A stretch of 36,268 bases of DNA from Paraburkholderia tagetis (GTDB taxonomy: Bacteria; Pseudomonadota; Gammaproteobacteria; Burkholderiales; Burkholderiaceae), in assembly GCF_022213065.1 (NCBI RefSeq), contig NZ_JAKLJA010000058.1, forward strand, positions 1-36,268, given 5' to 3'. The position numbers were made by a program, and so were the translations under genes. Below, piece by piece: positions 24,276 to 32,912 of this stretch. Position 1 is the first letter of the stretch. Every line of letters begins with the position of its first letter. Under the pieces are notes generated by a model. It searched no databases. It was not told the origin of the DNA and saw nothing but the letters and a program-made list of their open reading frames with translations.

Positions 24276-24809
24276 ATGGAAAAGCTTGCGCGTAGTCTCC
24301 TGTTTATCGACGACCTGGTCCTGAAGATCACGCTGTTCCTGTGCGGTGGACTACTTCTCACGATGGTGTGCGTCGCGGGCCTCGGGGTGGTCTTTCGCTT
24401 CATCCTGCAGGACTCGCTGTCGTGGTCCGACGAGCTCGCGGCTTATCTGTTCGTTTGGCTCACGTGCCTCGGTGCGGCGGCAGGAGCCAGGCTGCGGGTT
24501 CATCCGGAGGTACGGGTACTGGCCGACCGGTGTCCGCCCATCTTCGCGCAGACACTGGCGGACCTTATCGACTGCGTAGTCCTCGCGCTCGGCATGGTGT
24601 TCGTGATGTACGGTGGCGACATGCTCGAGCTGATGGGCACGGAAACCGCGACCTCTATGCCAGTTTCCATGGTCTACCCCTATCTCTCGATTCCCGTGTG
24701 CGGCGCGTTGCTAGTGTTTCATTCCGCCGTTCGAATCGCAGTTTCCCATCTCGCGCCCGGCGCGCAAACGAGGCCGTCCCTGTTGCAGGGCGTCTCCGAA
24801 CATATCTGA
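24276..24809 (+). CDS. TRAP transporter small permease, DctQ family
   Basis: A 177-residue inner-membrane protein with four hydrophobic segments (about 20-42, 54-75, 95-115, 130-152). It has the DctQ hallmark SLSWSDELAAYLFVWLTCLGAAAGAR (positions 24417-24491), where an RVHPEV segment follows the second helix. GAGGGGA lies before the ATG at 24276, 13 bp after dctP; the longer frame is dctP overlap. It forms the permease with the DctM protein encoded 11 bp downstream. Confidence 0.93.
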   Translation: MEKLARSLLFIDDLVLKITLFLCGGLLLTMVCVAGLGVVFRFILQDSLSWSDELAAYLFVWLTCLGAAAGARLRVHPEVRVLADRCPPIFAQTLADLIDCVVLALGMVFVMYGGDMLELMGTETATSMPVSMVYPYLSIPVCGALLVFHSAVRIAVSHLAPGAQTRPSLLQGVSEHI

Positions 24810-24820
24810 GGTAAATCGAC

Positions 24821-26092
24821 ATGTGGGCACTCGCTCTAGGCGCCGGATTGCTCGGCTTGGGTGTACCGGTGGCCATTTGCATCGGCATTGCCGCGACGAT
24901 TGCATTGACGCTGAATGGAACCCCACTGCTGGTGATTCCGCAGCAGCTGTTTGCGAACCTGAATAACGTCGGCCTGCTGGCCATCCCGTTCTTCATGTTG
25001 ACTGGCGCCATCATGGATGCGGGCGGCGTCTCGCGCCGGATCATCGACTTTTCGCAGGCGCTTGTCGGGTTTATGCGCGGCGGCATCGGCCAGGTGACGA
25101 TCGTTGCCAGCATGTTCTTCGCCGACCTCTCCGGTTCGGCGACCGCGGACACCGCGGCGATCGGCTCGGTCATGATTCCGGGGATGGTCAAGCAGGGCTA
25201 TTCACGCGCGTTCGCAGTGGCGCTGCAGTCGGCCGCGGGCTCGCTCGGACTGCTCTCGCCGGTGTCGATGAGCATGCTGGTGTACGCGTACACCGCCAAC
25301 GTGTCAGTCGGTACGATGTTCGTCGCGGGGATCGTGCCGATGCTGCTGGTCGTGATTTCCTTCATGCTCGTGAACTACGTCACTGCCGTGCGCCAGAACT
25401 ATACGGCCGTCGAACCGTTTTCAGCCGCGCGGCTGTGGACCACGTTCAGACAGGCGATCCTGGCACTGCTGACTCCTGTGATCATTCTGGGCGGCATTCT
25501 CGGCGGCATCTTCACCCCGGTTGAGGCAGGCGTCATCGCGGCGGTCTATGTGACGCTGGTGAGCGCCTTCGTCTTCAAGTCGCTCAAGCTGTCGCACTTC
25601 AGGGAAATACTCACGCGCACTGCTATCAATACCACGCGGGTATCGTTTCTTCTCGGGCTCGCGTTCGTGCTCGGCCGCTATCTGATCGAGGCGCAAATCC
25701 CGCTGCACGTCGCCAACAGCTTTCTCGCCGTGACGACCAGCGCTTTCGTGTTGCTGATCCTGATCAATCTGTTCCTTCTGGCAGCCCATACGGTACTGGA
25801 GACGATCTCGAGTATCGCGGTGGTGATCCCTGTATTCCTGCCGCTCGTGGTGCAGATGCATATCGACCCGGTGGTGTTCGGCGTCATCGTACTGATCAAT
25901 TCGGCCATCGGCATCAACTTGCCACCGATCGGCTTTTGCCTCTTTACGGCTGCATCGATCGGCGGCGTGTCCGTCGAAAAAGCGACTCGGGCTATCCTGC
26001 CGTTCATCTTCGCGCTGGCGGTCGACCTGCTGCTGATCATCGTTTTCCCGCATATTCCACGGTTCCTGCCGAACCTGCTGGCAATCAAATAA
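24821..26092 (+). CDS. TRAP transporter large permease, DctM family
   Basis: A 423-residue inner-membrane protein with about twelve segments, the ion-driven channel of the TRAP system. Typical stretches are GVPVAICIGIAATIAL, NVGLLAIPFFMLTGAIMDAGG, ADLSGSATADTAAIGSVMIPGM (about 102-123), GILGGIFTPVEAGVIAAVY and NSAIGINLPPIGFCLF. The sodium- and substrate-site motifs of the DctM family are intact and the length is normal. Uptake is driven by an ion gradient, not ATP. Confidence 0.95.
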   Translation: MWALALGAGLLGLGVPVAICIGIAATIALTLNGTPLLVIPQQLFANLNNVGLLAIPFFMLTGAIMDAGGVSRRIIDFSQALVGFMRGGIGQVTIVASMFFADLSGSATADTAAIGSVMIPGMVKQGYSRAFAVALQSAAGSLGLLSPVSMSMLVYAYTANVSVGTMFVAGIVPMLLVVISFMLVNYVTAVRQNYTAVEPFSAARLWTTFRQAILALLTPVIILGGILGGIFTPVEAGVIAAVYVTLVSAFVFKSLKLSHFREILTRTAINTTRVSFLLGLAFVLGRYLIEAQIPLHVANSFLAVTTSAFVLLILINLFLLAAHTVLETISSIAVVIPVFLPLVVQMHIDPVVFGVIVLINSAIGINLPPIGFCLFTAASIGGVSVEKATRAILPFIFALAVDLLLIIVFPHIPRFLPNLLAIK

Positions 26093-26200
26093 CACGAGAA
26101 GGATGGGCCAGCGGCCGCACGCGCCCGGCCCGATCTCCAGAACTTCGTATGCGGCGACAGTTCTCGCGCGCAAAACGATCACAATACCAAGAGGCTCATC

Positions 26201-27034
26201 ATGAACACGGCTCACATCGAACGAAGCGGCGCGGCGCCGGTCCCGCTGGCCGCAGGCGAGGACCTGCGGTACCTGAAGCTGGAACAACCCGCTGAGTTCG
26301 TCTGGTTGATCACGTTGAATCATCACGACAAGCGCAATGCGCTGTCTGTGCCGCTGGTGGAGGAACTGGCGCGCGTGCTCGGGGCGGCCGAAGCCAGCGA
26401 TAACGTCAGGGCTGTCGTGCTCACCGGCGGCGAGCGTTTTTTCAGTGCGGGAGCTGATATCGCCGACATGGCGGCACGCGGGGTGGCAGCGTATGCGGAC
26501 CCGGTGCGCCTCGCGAGCTGGAAGGCGATCGAAACGTTTCCGAAGCCGCTGATCGCCGCGGTCAACGGCTTCGCCATCGGTGGTGGCCATGAACTGGTGA
26601 TGCTGGCCGATATCGTCGTCGCGGCGGACGACGCGACCTTCTCGCAGCGAGAAATCGTGATCGGCGCGCTCCCGGGCGATGGCGCCACTCAGCGCCTGCC
26701 GCGGGTGCTCGGCAAGACACTGGCGATGAAGCTCGTGCTGACCGGCGAATCGCTGACGGCTGCAGAGGCCGAGCGCCACGGACTGGTGACCGAAGTCGTC
26801 GCGCCGGCACGCAGCATCGCGCGCGCTATCGAGATCGCGTCGCTGATCGCCGCCCGCGCGCCGCTCGCGGTCCGACTGGCCAAGCGCGCGGTGCTCGATT
26901 CGTTCGAGACCGGCCTTCAACGAGGCCTGGAGCTGGAGCATCAGGCGAATCTCGACGTGTTCAAGACGGAGGATCGCGCCGAAGGCCACCGCGCATTCGT
27001 CGAAAAGCGGCCGCCGCACTTCAAGGGTCGCTGA
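26201..27034 (+). CDS. Enoyl-CoA hydratase/isomerase family protein
   Basis: A 277-residue crotonase-fold enzyme. The oxyanion hole is formed by FSAGADIADM (about 81-90) and AIGGGHELVMLAD. Both catalytic glutamates of true hydratases are present: Glu131 (GGGHEL) and Glu151 (FSQREIVIG). The usual Pro before the second Glu is Arg and the PGAGGTQRL signature is PGDGATQRL, so substrate or chemistry may differ. The first 20 residues are an unusual extension, but no better start is seen. It follows the TRAP genes by 108 bp and precedes a CaiB gene. Confidence 0.92.
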   Translation: MNTAHIERSGAAPVPLAAGEDLRYLKLEQPAEFVWLITLNHHDKRNALSVPLVEELARVLGAAEASDNVRAVVLTGGERFFSAGADIADMAARGVAAYADPVRLASWKAIETFPKPLIAAVNGFAIGGGHELVMLADIVVAADDATFSQREIVIGALPGDGATQRLPRVLGKTLAMKLVLTGESLTAAEAERHGLVTEVVAPARSIARAIEIASLIAARAPLAVRLAKRAVLDSFETGLQRGLELEHQANLDVFKTEDRAEGHRAFVEKRPPHFKGR

Positions 27035-27187
27035 TCACTGGTGCGTCGCACATGCGCCTTTCGACGGCGATGGGCAACGCTTGCCTTTAGTTTTGACGCG
27101 CATCGAATGTTCGGGGTGAAAGCGGAGTTCGGCAGGGCCTTGGCCCGACTCGGCAGATAGCCGGACTCACGACCTAACGGAGATTGC

Positions 27188-28402
27188 ATGAACGGACTGA
27201 ACGGTATCCGCATTCTCAGCTTCAATCATTTTCTGATGGGGCCTTTGGGCGTGCAGCACCTCGCCGATTGCGGGGCCGAAGTCATATCGGTCGAACCTGT
27301 CGACGGCGCGTTTCAGCGCAAATGGGGCGGCGCTAACCGCGCCATCGATGGGCAGACGATGCTGCTTCTGCTGGGTAATCGCAACAAACGCAGTTTGGCG
27401 CTCAATCTCAAGAACGCGCGGGCGATCGATATCGTCATGAGCTTGCTGCCACAAGTCGACGTCGTCGCCGAAAACTACCGTCCCGGTGTGATGGAACAGC
27501 TGGGATTGGGTTACGACGCGCTCAGGGCAGTCAAGCCGGACATCATCTATGCGTCAGGCTCGGGATTCGGTCCTGACGGACCCTATGCGAGCCGGCCAGG
27601 GCAGGACCTGATCATTCAGGCCATGTCGGGTATCGCGACAATCACCGGAACCCGGCAGGACGGTCCGCGCGCGGTGGGCGTGTCCGTCGTCGATCATCAC
27701 GGCGCTGCGCTGTATGCGAACGGTATCCTGACGGCACTGCTCAACCGTGAGCGTACGGGCGAGGGCTGCCGGGTCGACGTTAGCTTGCTGGCGGCCGCGC
27801 TCGATCTGCAACAGGAGTCTCTCACATGCTTCCTGAACGGCGAAGGCCATGACGACGTGCGACAGGCTGGGCATGTATCAGGTTGGTACTTTCCCGCGCC
27901 GTATGGCATATACGCAACTGCGGACGGTTTCATCGCATTGTCGCTGAGCCCTCTTGACATCATCTATCAGATCCTCGAGATCCCGGAAAAGGACCGGATT
28001 CCCGCGAAGCGCGCATTCGACGAGCAGCAGCAAATCTCCGACCGGCTTGCGCGCCGGCTGGCGCAGAACACGACGGCGCACTGGTTGCCACTCTTCGAGC
28101 GGCATCATGTCTGGCACACGCGCGTCAACGATTATGAGCAGGTGGTCGCCGATCCGCAGGTGCGCCACTTGAAGAGCTTCGAGACAGTCGAAGGTGCAAC
28201 CGGCAGCCCCGTGACGCTCGTCAATCACCCGGTGCGCTACAACGGCAGCGCGCCGGCTATCCGCACGCCGCCGCCACGATTGGGCGCGCACACGATCGAC
28301 ATCCTGTCAGGGTTGGGAATGAGCCGGCCGATCATCGACTCGTTGCTGGCGGACGGGGTAATCGGCGTTGCCGAGGACGCGGCAAAAGACGGCGTTGCGT
28401 GA
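27188..28402 (+). CDS. CaiB/BaiF family CoA-transferase (second of three)
   Basis: A 404-residue class III CoA-transferase with catalytic Asp169 in VSVVDHHGAALYANG. Other motifs are NHFLMGPLGVQHLADCGAEV, LLGNRNKRSLALNLK, ENYRPGVMEQLG and FGPDGPYASRPGQDL. It shares layout and many residues with the CaiB protein encoded at 19953 (FNHFLMGP/FTHFLQGP, LGNRNKRSLALNL/LGNRNQRSISLDL), so both belong to one subgroup and may act on related acids. CGGAG lies 7 nt before the ATG. The next gene is a truncated flavoprotein. No separate operator box was seen in the 153-bp gap before it. Confidence 0.93.
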   Translation: MNGLNGIRILSFNHFLMGPLGVQHLADCGAEVISVEPVDGAFQRKWGGANRAIDGQTMLLLLGNRNKRSLALNLKNARAIDIVMSLLPQVDVVAENYRPGVMEQLGLGYDALRAVKPDIIYASGSGFGPDGPYASRPGQDLIIQAMSGIATITGTRQDGPRAVGVSVVDHHGAALYANGILTALLNRERTGEGCRVDVSLLAAALDLQQESLTCFLNGEGHDDVRQAGHVSGWYFPAPYGIYATADGFIALSLSPLDIIYQILEIPEKDRIPAKRAFDEQQQISDRLARRLAQNTTAHWLPLFERHHVWHTRVNDYEQVVADPQVRHLKSFETVEGATGSPVTLVNHPVRYNGSAPAIRTPPPRLGAHTIDILSGLGMSRPIIDSLLADGVIGVAEDAAKDGVA

Positions 28403-28468
28403 AGCGAGGGTGACGCCGTCCATGCGGCCAGAGTGCCACACGTGTTGATGTAAACAGGAGAAGCAGGC

Positions 28469-28778
28469 ATGAGTGACAGGTACAGGGAAGTCATGACGGA
28501 CGTGCTAGTCGTTGGCAGCGGCGGCGCTGCGCTGCGGGCTGCGCTCGAGGCAGATTCCAGCGGCGCTGACGTGCTCGTCGTGATCAAAGGTCAATTTGGC
28601 AAAAGCGGCGCGACGTTTCATAGCGTAGCCGAAGTAGGCGCCTTCAATGTGCCGGACGGAGCAGGCGATCCCAGCGATAATCCTGACGTTTTTCTCGCCG
28701 ATATCCTGCATGCCGCTCAAGGCATGGCCGACCCGCGCTTGAGCGCGATTCTCGCGAACGAAGCGCAGGACTCCCTGC
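28469..28778 (+). pseudogene. FAD-dependent oxidoreductase (fumarate reductase/aspartate oxidase-like), 5' fragment cut by IS6
   Basis: The N-terminal 103 residues carry the FAD Rossmann motif VLVVGSGGAALRAALEAD and the loop KGQFGKSGATFHSVAEVGAFN, as in succinate dehydrogenase/fumarate reductase and L-aspartate oxidase flavoproteins of 500-600 residues. GGAG precedes the ATG by about 9 nt. Homology stops at QDSLR, where the IS6 end GGTTCCGTCGCA begins (28779); the last 24 residues of the frame are IS sequence. The missing 80% is not found on the far side of the element, so it was deleted rather than merely interrupted. The operon has therefore lost one redox step. Confidence 0.88.
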
Positions 28779-29620
28779 GGTTCCGTCGCAGTAAGGCAAG
28801 TGGGACAAGCGAAGTCGATATACAAAGGATAGCTTATGAAACCAACGAGTAAAATTGCTGGGCGGCAGACAGCGGGGTGTTGCCCGTACATTGCAGCTGT
28901 CCTTTCTTGATCATGTGCATCAATTCGATGCCACTCAGAATGACGCGCGCGCAGTTGAAATCCTTGAGCCCGAGCATCGGCCGGGTTCGGCGCTTGATGG
29001 CCCGATGATCCTGCTCCACGATGTTGTTCAAATACTTGGTCTGACGAACCTTGATGGGCATCTCGCGCTCGGCATTCACCGCGTTAAGCGCGGCCAGATT
29101 GGAGCCGCTTTTGTCGATGGTCACCGTCTCGGGCGAACCGTTCTGACCGATTGCCTTTTCGAAGAAGCGCCGCGCAGCGGCCTTGTCCCGCTTGGCTCTG
29201 AACAGAAAGTCAATGGTCTTGCCCGTCTTATCCACTGCGCGGTAAAGATACTTCCACGAGCCCTTGACCTTGATATAGGTTTCATCAACCCGCCAGCTCT
29301 TGCCGACCGGACGCTTGTGCTTGCGAAACGTCTGTTCAAACAGCGGCACCAGCTTGATGACCCAGCGATGTACCGTCGAATGATCGACGCCAATGTCGCG
29401 CTCAGCCAGCATTTCCTCAAGATTGCGAAGACTCAGTGAGTAGGCCACGTACCACCGCACGCACAGCAGCATCACTTCAAGCGGATAGTGCAGCCGCTTC
29501 AGAACCTTGGCGATGCCAGGAGCAAGCGTAGTTCGTGGCGTCAGTGTCTTCTTCATCATGCGGCCAAAGCGTTTTCCTCAGCCTCGAATTTTACCTCCCC
29601 TGCGTTAATGCGACAGAACC
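28779..29620. mobile_element. IS6-family insertion sequence, 842 bp
   Basis: The left end GGTTCCGTCGCAGTAAGGCA and the inverted right end GGTTCTGTCGCATTAACGCA match at 17 of 20 positions. The element holds a single transposase gene on the minus strand. Length and ends are typical of IS6. The 8 bases outside each end, CTCCCTGC and GTGTTTCG, are unrelated, so the expected target duplication is missing. That points to an adjacent deletion or recombination between two copies. Confidence 0.92.
28834..29559 (-). CDS. IS6-family transposase
   Basis: A 241-residue DDE transposase. An N-terminal helix-turn-helix (YSLSLRNLEEMLAERDIGVD then HSTVHRWV) is followed by the catalytic core with Asp92 (WRVDETYIKVKG), Asp149 (VTIDKSG) and Glu182 (IVEQDHRAIKRR), the DD-about-34-E spacing of the IS6/IS26 family. 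KLHYP-like and KYLNN motifs are present. Full length, so probably active. IS6 elements move by forming cointegrates, which explains loss of neighbouring DNA. Confidence 0.94.
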   Translation of the reverse strand: MMKKTLTPRTTLAPGIAKVLKRLHYPLEVMLLCVRWYVAYSLSLRNLEEMLAERDIGVDHSTVHRWVIKLVPLFEQTFRKHKRPVGKSWRVDETYIKVKGSWKYLYRAVDKTGKTIDFLFRAKRDKAAARRFFEKAIGQNGSPETVTIDKSGSNLAALNAVNAEREMPIKVRQTKYLNNIVEQDHRAIKRRTRPMLGLKDFNCARVILSGIELMHMIKKGQLQCTGNTPLSAAQQFYSLVS

Positions 29621-30571
29621 GTGTTTCGCTCCTACTTCAGATGAGTCGACGTTTTCTGCCATCGAAATTACACGTTGCGCCATCCGGATGTTCGCATAGT
29701 CGATCAGTTTGCCATCGACCTGAACGGCTCCACGTCCCTCGCGCTCCGCTTCGAGCAGCGCTGCCATAACACGTCGAGCCTCGCTTAGCTCGTCCTCGCT
29801 CGGAACAAAAGCGCGGAGCGTCGCATCGACCTGACAAGGATGAATGACCTGCTTCCCGTCGAAACCCATTGTTGCAGCCTTAACAGCCAATGACGACGTC
29901 AACTCGCCATCACGGAACGCCCCGCAAGGCCCATCGATTGCCCTGAGGCGGTGAGCGCGCGCCGCGACCAGGATACGCATCATCGGATAAGCCCACATGT
30001 CGAGTGCCGTGCTCGAGTAATCGCCTTGCGCCGAGCGAGAGGCGAGGCGGTATCCGGGATGCGAAAGTCCTATATCCACGCCCTTTGCCCCGATCGATGC
30101 TGAAAAGTCGCCTACGCCAAAATGCAGTGACTCGATCAATTCCGAACGTCCCGCAATCTGCTCGCAGTTCACAAGCCCGAGAGCCGTCTCGATCATCACT
30201 TCCAGCCCGACCGGCGTCTTCCGACGCTGGCGGTGAAGGTTGATCAATCCAACGACGCGGTCCACGTCAGTCGTACCTTCAACCTTCGGAACGAGCAGCG
30301 TGTCTAGCCGGGGCGCCAACGTGAGCAGCTGGGCCACCTCCCTTTCGATGGTCGCACTAGCCGGCACATTGACGCGCACGCTAACGGATTTGCGCCCCCA
30401 GTCGAGCTCGTTAATCGCCGCGATGGCGCCGAGGAGCGCGGCCTCCTTTTGAGCTTGCGGCACGGCATCTTCGAGGTCGAGAAAGACCGCATCCGCAGAA
30501 CTACGGGCCGCCGACTCGACCATCCGACGCTGATGGGCCGGCACCGCAAGGAAGGTTCTTGTTACACGCAT
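29591..30571 (-). CDS. HpcH/HpaI-CitE family acyl-CoA lyase, C-terminus fused to IS6 sequence
   Basis: A 326-residue TIM-barrel lyase of the citramalyl/malyl-CoA lyase type, splitting a 3-hydroxyacyl-CoA into acetyl-CoA and a 2-oxo acid. Key residues: FLDLEDAVP (about 30-38), Arg66 in SVRVNVP, Glu128 in LEVMIETALGL and Asp155 in FGVGDFSASIG, the Mg- and substrate-binding set. GFDGKQVIHPCQV is also typical. The last nine residues (GSVALTQGR) are encoded by the end of the IS6 element, so the native tail is lost. Family tails end soon after the AQRVI helix seen here, so activity may survive. It follows a CaiB gene by 32 bp. Confidence 0.88.
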   Translation of the reverse strand: MRVTRTFLAVPAHQRRMVESAARSSADAVFLDLEDAVPQAQKEAALLGAIAAINELDWGRKSVSVRVNVPASATIEREVAQLLTLAPRLDTLLVPKVEGTTDVDRVVGLINLHRQRRKTPVGLEVMIETALGLVNCEQIAGRSELIESLHFGVGDFSASIGAKGVDIGLSHPGYRLASRSAQGDYSSTALDMWAYPMMRILVAARAHRLRAIDGPCGAFRDGELTSSLAVKAATMGFDGKQVIHPCQVDATLRAFVPSEDELSEARRVMAALLEAEREGRGAVQVDGKLIDYANIRMAQRVISMAENVDSSEVGAKHGSVALTQGR

Positions 30572-30603
30572 GGGACGATGATCCTCGCACGGTTCAGGGC
30601 AGG

Positions 30604-31767
30604 TCAGGCGATACGCAGGCGGGACGGATGCAGTCCCAGCTCCCCAAGGATGTCGTCCGTGTGCTCGCCTACATCGGGCACGCTTTTCATCGCCGGCGAC
30701 AGTCCGTCAATAATCATCGGCGGCAAAAACACCTCGAGCGGCCCCTCCGGACTCCCGACGGACGTCACTCGCCCACGTTCTTGCAGCTGCGGGTGCGCAA
30801 GGAAATCTTCGACCGTATTCATGCGACCGTTGGCGATGGCCGCCCGTTCCAGAAGCTCTCCCACCTCCGCGCTCGTCCATTTAGCGAAGTACTCATTGAT
30901 CAATGCTTCAAGCGCATCGCGATTGCGCACGCGATCCGGGTTCGACGCAAAGCGCGGATCGGTGCGAACTTTCGGATCACCCAGCACCTTTTCGCAAAAG
31001 CTCCGCCACTCCCGTTCGTTCTGGATCCCGAAGAAAACCGTCTTACCGTCGCCCGCGATAAACGGCCCGTATGGCGCGATGGTGGCATGACGAGCGCCGG
31101 AGCGCTGCATCGGCTTGCCGCTGTCGCGGGTGTAATACGCGGGGTAGCTCATCCACTCGGCCATCGCGTCGAACAGCGAGACTTCGAACGCGGTGCCCTT
31201 GCCTGTTCGCTCGCGACGATAGAGCGCCAGCAAAATGCCATTCAGCGCGTACATGCCGGTCGCGATATCGACGATAGACAACCCGCACTTTGCCTCTTCA
31301 TCGGGTGTGCCGTTGATCGACAGGAAGCCGGTCTCGCATTGAACCAGCAAGTCATAGGCTTTCTTTTTTGCATACGGTCCCGTCGAACCGTAGCCCGAGA
31401 TATCGCAAGCGATGATTCGCGGATAGCGCTCAGTGAGTGACTTGGCGTCGAGGCCGAGTCGCTTCGCAGCGCCAGGCGCGAGGTTCTGAATGAACACGTC
31501 CGCGCGTGGCAACAATTCTTCCAGTACCTCCTGCCCGAACTCGGACTTCACGTCTAACGCCAAACTTTCTTTTGAGCGATTTGCCCAAACGAACTGGCTC
31601 GACATACCGTGCATCGCCTTGTCATATCCTCGGGCGAAATCGCCGCTGCCCGGTCGTTCGATCTTGATGACGCGCGCTCCCCAATCGGCAAGATGCCGGC
31701 TCGCGAGCGGAGCGGCGATTGCCTGTTCGAGCGATACCACTGTGATGTTATCCAGGGGAAGGTTCAT
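30604..31767 (-). CDS. CaiB/BaiF family CoA-transferase (third; citramalate/itaconate/malate-type subgroup)
   Basis: A 387-residue class III CoA-transferase, catalytic Asp167 in LSIVDIATGMYALNG. The run ARVIKIERPGSGDFARGYD and SSQFVWANRSKESLALDVK mark a subgroup that I associate with mesaconyl-, malate-, citramalate- or itaconate-CoA transfer. It differs clearly from the other two CaiB proteins in the window. The ATG at 31767 is preferred because the upstream 90 residues of the frame look non-coding. Pairing with a CitE-like lyase 32 bp downstream suits activation and cleavage of a C4-C5 hydroxy-dicarboxylic acid, as in itaconate or citramalate breakdown. Confidence 0.9.
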   Translation of the reverse strand: MNLPLDNITVVSLEQAIAAPLASRHLADWGARVIKIERPGSGDFARGYDKAMHGMSSQFVWANRSKESLALDVKSEFGQEVLEELLPRADVFIQNLAPGAAKRLGLDAKSLTERYPRIIACDISGYGSTGPYAKKKAYDLLVQCETGFLSINGTPDEEAKCGLSIVDIATGMYALNGILLALYRRERTGKGTAFEVSLFDAMAEWMSYPAYYTRDSGKPMQRSGARHATIAPYGPFIAGDGKTVFFGIQNEREWRSFCEKVLGDPKVRTDPRFASNPDRVRNRDALEALINEYFAKWTSAEVGELLERAAIANGRMNTVEDFLAHPQLQERGRVTSVGSPEGPLEVFLPPMIIDGLSPAMKSVPDVGEHTDDILGELGLHPSRLRIA

Positions 31768-31940
31768 ATCCGACGCTTTCTCAGTTGGTTTACGACTGTC
31801 CGGCGGTCCGCCCGATTGGTTGGGCCCGCCGAGAAAGTTTCTCGCAGCCGATGCAGCCTGTGAATCATCGATTTCTGAATGCCGCGTTCGCGATTGAAGA
31901 CTTGCGCGGATGATCGAACAAACGAATGCAGTACATCGTT

Positions 31941-32888
31941 TCAGGCAACCCGATTCAGGGTGCGTTGCTCCAGAAAACTCTCCACGTTGGCGGAAACCCC
32001 ATGCGCAAGCGCCTCGACTGCGGATGAACCTGCCCATGCCACGTGGGGTGTCAGCAGCAGATTGTCCGGCTGACCCGTGACAAACCGATGCTGCTCGTGC
32101 GGTGGTTCAACCTGCAACACGTCAAGCGCCGCACCGGCAATGGTTTGCCTGAAAAGCGCGGCCTCGAGCGCGCGCTCGTCGATGAGCGCGCCGCGCGCCG
32201 TATTGATCAGCACTGCAGTGGGACGCATCATCGAGAATTCGCGCTCTCCGATCAGACCTTCCGTGTCGGCTGATAGAGGGCAATGCAAAGAGATCACGTC
32301 GCAGGTGGAAATCACGGTTTCAAATGACGTATAGCCTAGCCGCACTTCAGTCCTGCCCTTGCGCTCGCTCGCCAGCACTCGCATTCCCAGTGCATTCGCT
32401 ATCCGCATAACCTCCTTGCCGATTGCGCCCGAGCCGATCAGACCGAGTGTTGCTCCGCGTATGTCGGCAATGGGCGCGCCGTGAACACAAAATACCGGCG
32501 ATGCGGTCCACGCGGACGACGCGGCCAACTGACTGTAGGAAAGCATTTTCCGTCGCAGCATGAATATGCAGGCGATTACATGCTCGGCGACACTCGATGC
32601 GGCATACGCAGGCACATTGGACACCTGGATACCGTGTTCACGACAGTACGCTAGATCTACGTTGTCACAACCGCTGGCCGCAATGCAAATGTACCTGAGC
32701 CGCGGAAGTTGCCTCAGCGTGTCAGACCGAAGCGGAACCTTGTTGGTGATCGCGATGTCCGCGTCTGCCAGCGCATCGACGAGCTCGTGCTCGCGGGTAC
32801 TGGGGCGCTCCGTCCAGCGGTCGGATGGCCGGGGACGAGGTACTGGCACAGGCAAGGTTGCACTGTCCAGAAAAACAATATGGCTCAT
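31941..32888 (-). CDS. D-isomer-specific 2-hydroxyacid dehydrogenase
   Basis: A 315-residue NAD(P)-dependent enzyme that interconverts a 2-oxo acid and a D-2-hydroxy acid. It has the nucleotide-binding GLIGSGAIG (about 149-157) and the complete catalytic triad: Arg232 (NTARGALID), Glu261 (LQVEPP) and His282 (TPHVAWAG). It resembles glycerate dehydrogenase/hydroxypyruvate reductase; the residue after the dinucleotide strand (SERKGR) hints at NADP. It follows the LysR gene by 24 bp. The 173-bp gap after it, before the CaiB gene, shows no clear promoter. Confidence 0.92.
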   Translation of the reverse strand: MSHIVFLDSATLPVPVPRPRPSDRWTERPSTREHELVDALADADIAITNKVPLRSDTLRQLPRLRYICIAASGCDNVDLAYCREHGIQVSNVPAYAASSVAEHVIACIFMLRRKMLSYSQLAASSAWTASPVFCVHGAPIADIRGATLGLIGSGAIGKEVMRIANALGMRVLASERKGRTEVRLGYTSFETVISTCDVISLHCPLSADTEGLIGEREFSMMRPTAVLINTARGALIDERALEAALFRQTIAGAALDVLQVEPPHEQHRFVTGQPDNLLLTPHVAWAGSSAVEALAHGVSANVESFLEQRTLNRVA

Positions 32889-32912
32889 GTGAGTAGGTAT
32901 CCCCCCGTTCGG

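Noticed and set aside
25421..27019. 532-codon minus-strand frame
   Set aside because: Antisense to dctM and the enoyl-CoA hydratase; low-complexity Gln/Arg/Asp-rich product.
27035..27187. Fourth AraC box before the second CaiB gene
   Set aside because: CCTAACGG is present near 27172 but the distal AAAAGT half-site is missing at the required distance.
28771..29628. 8-bp target duplication of the IS6 element
   Set aside because: CTCCCTGC and GTGTTTCG do not match.
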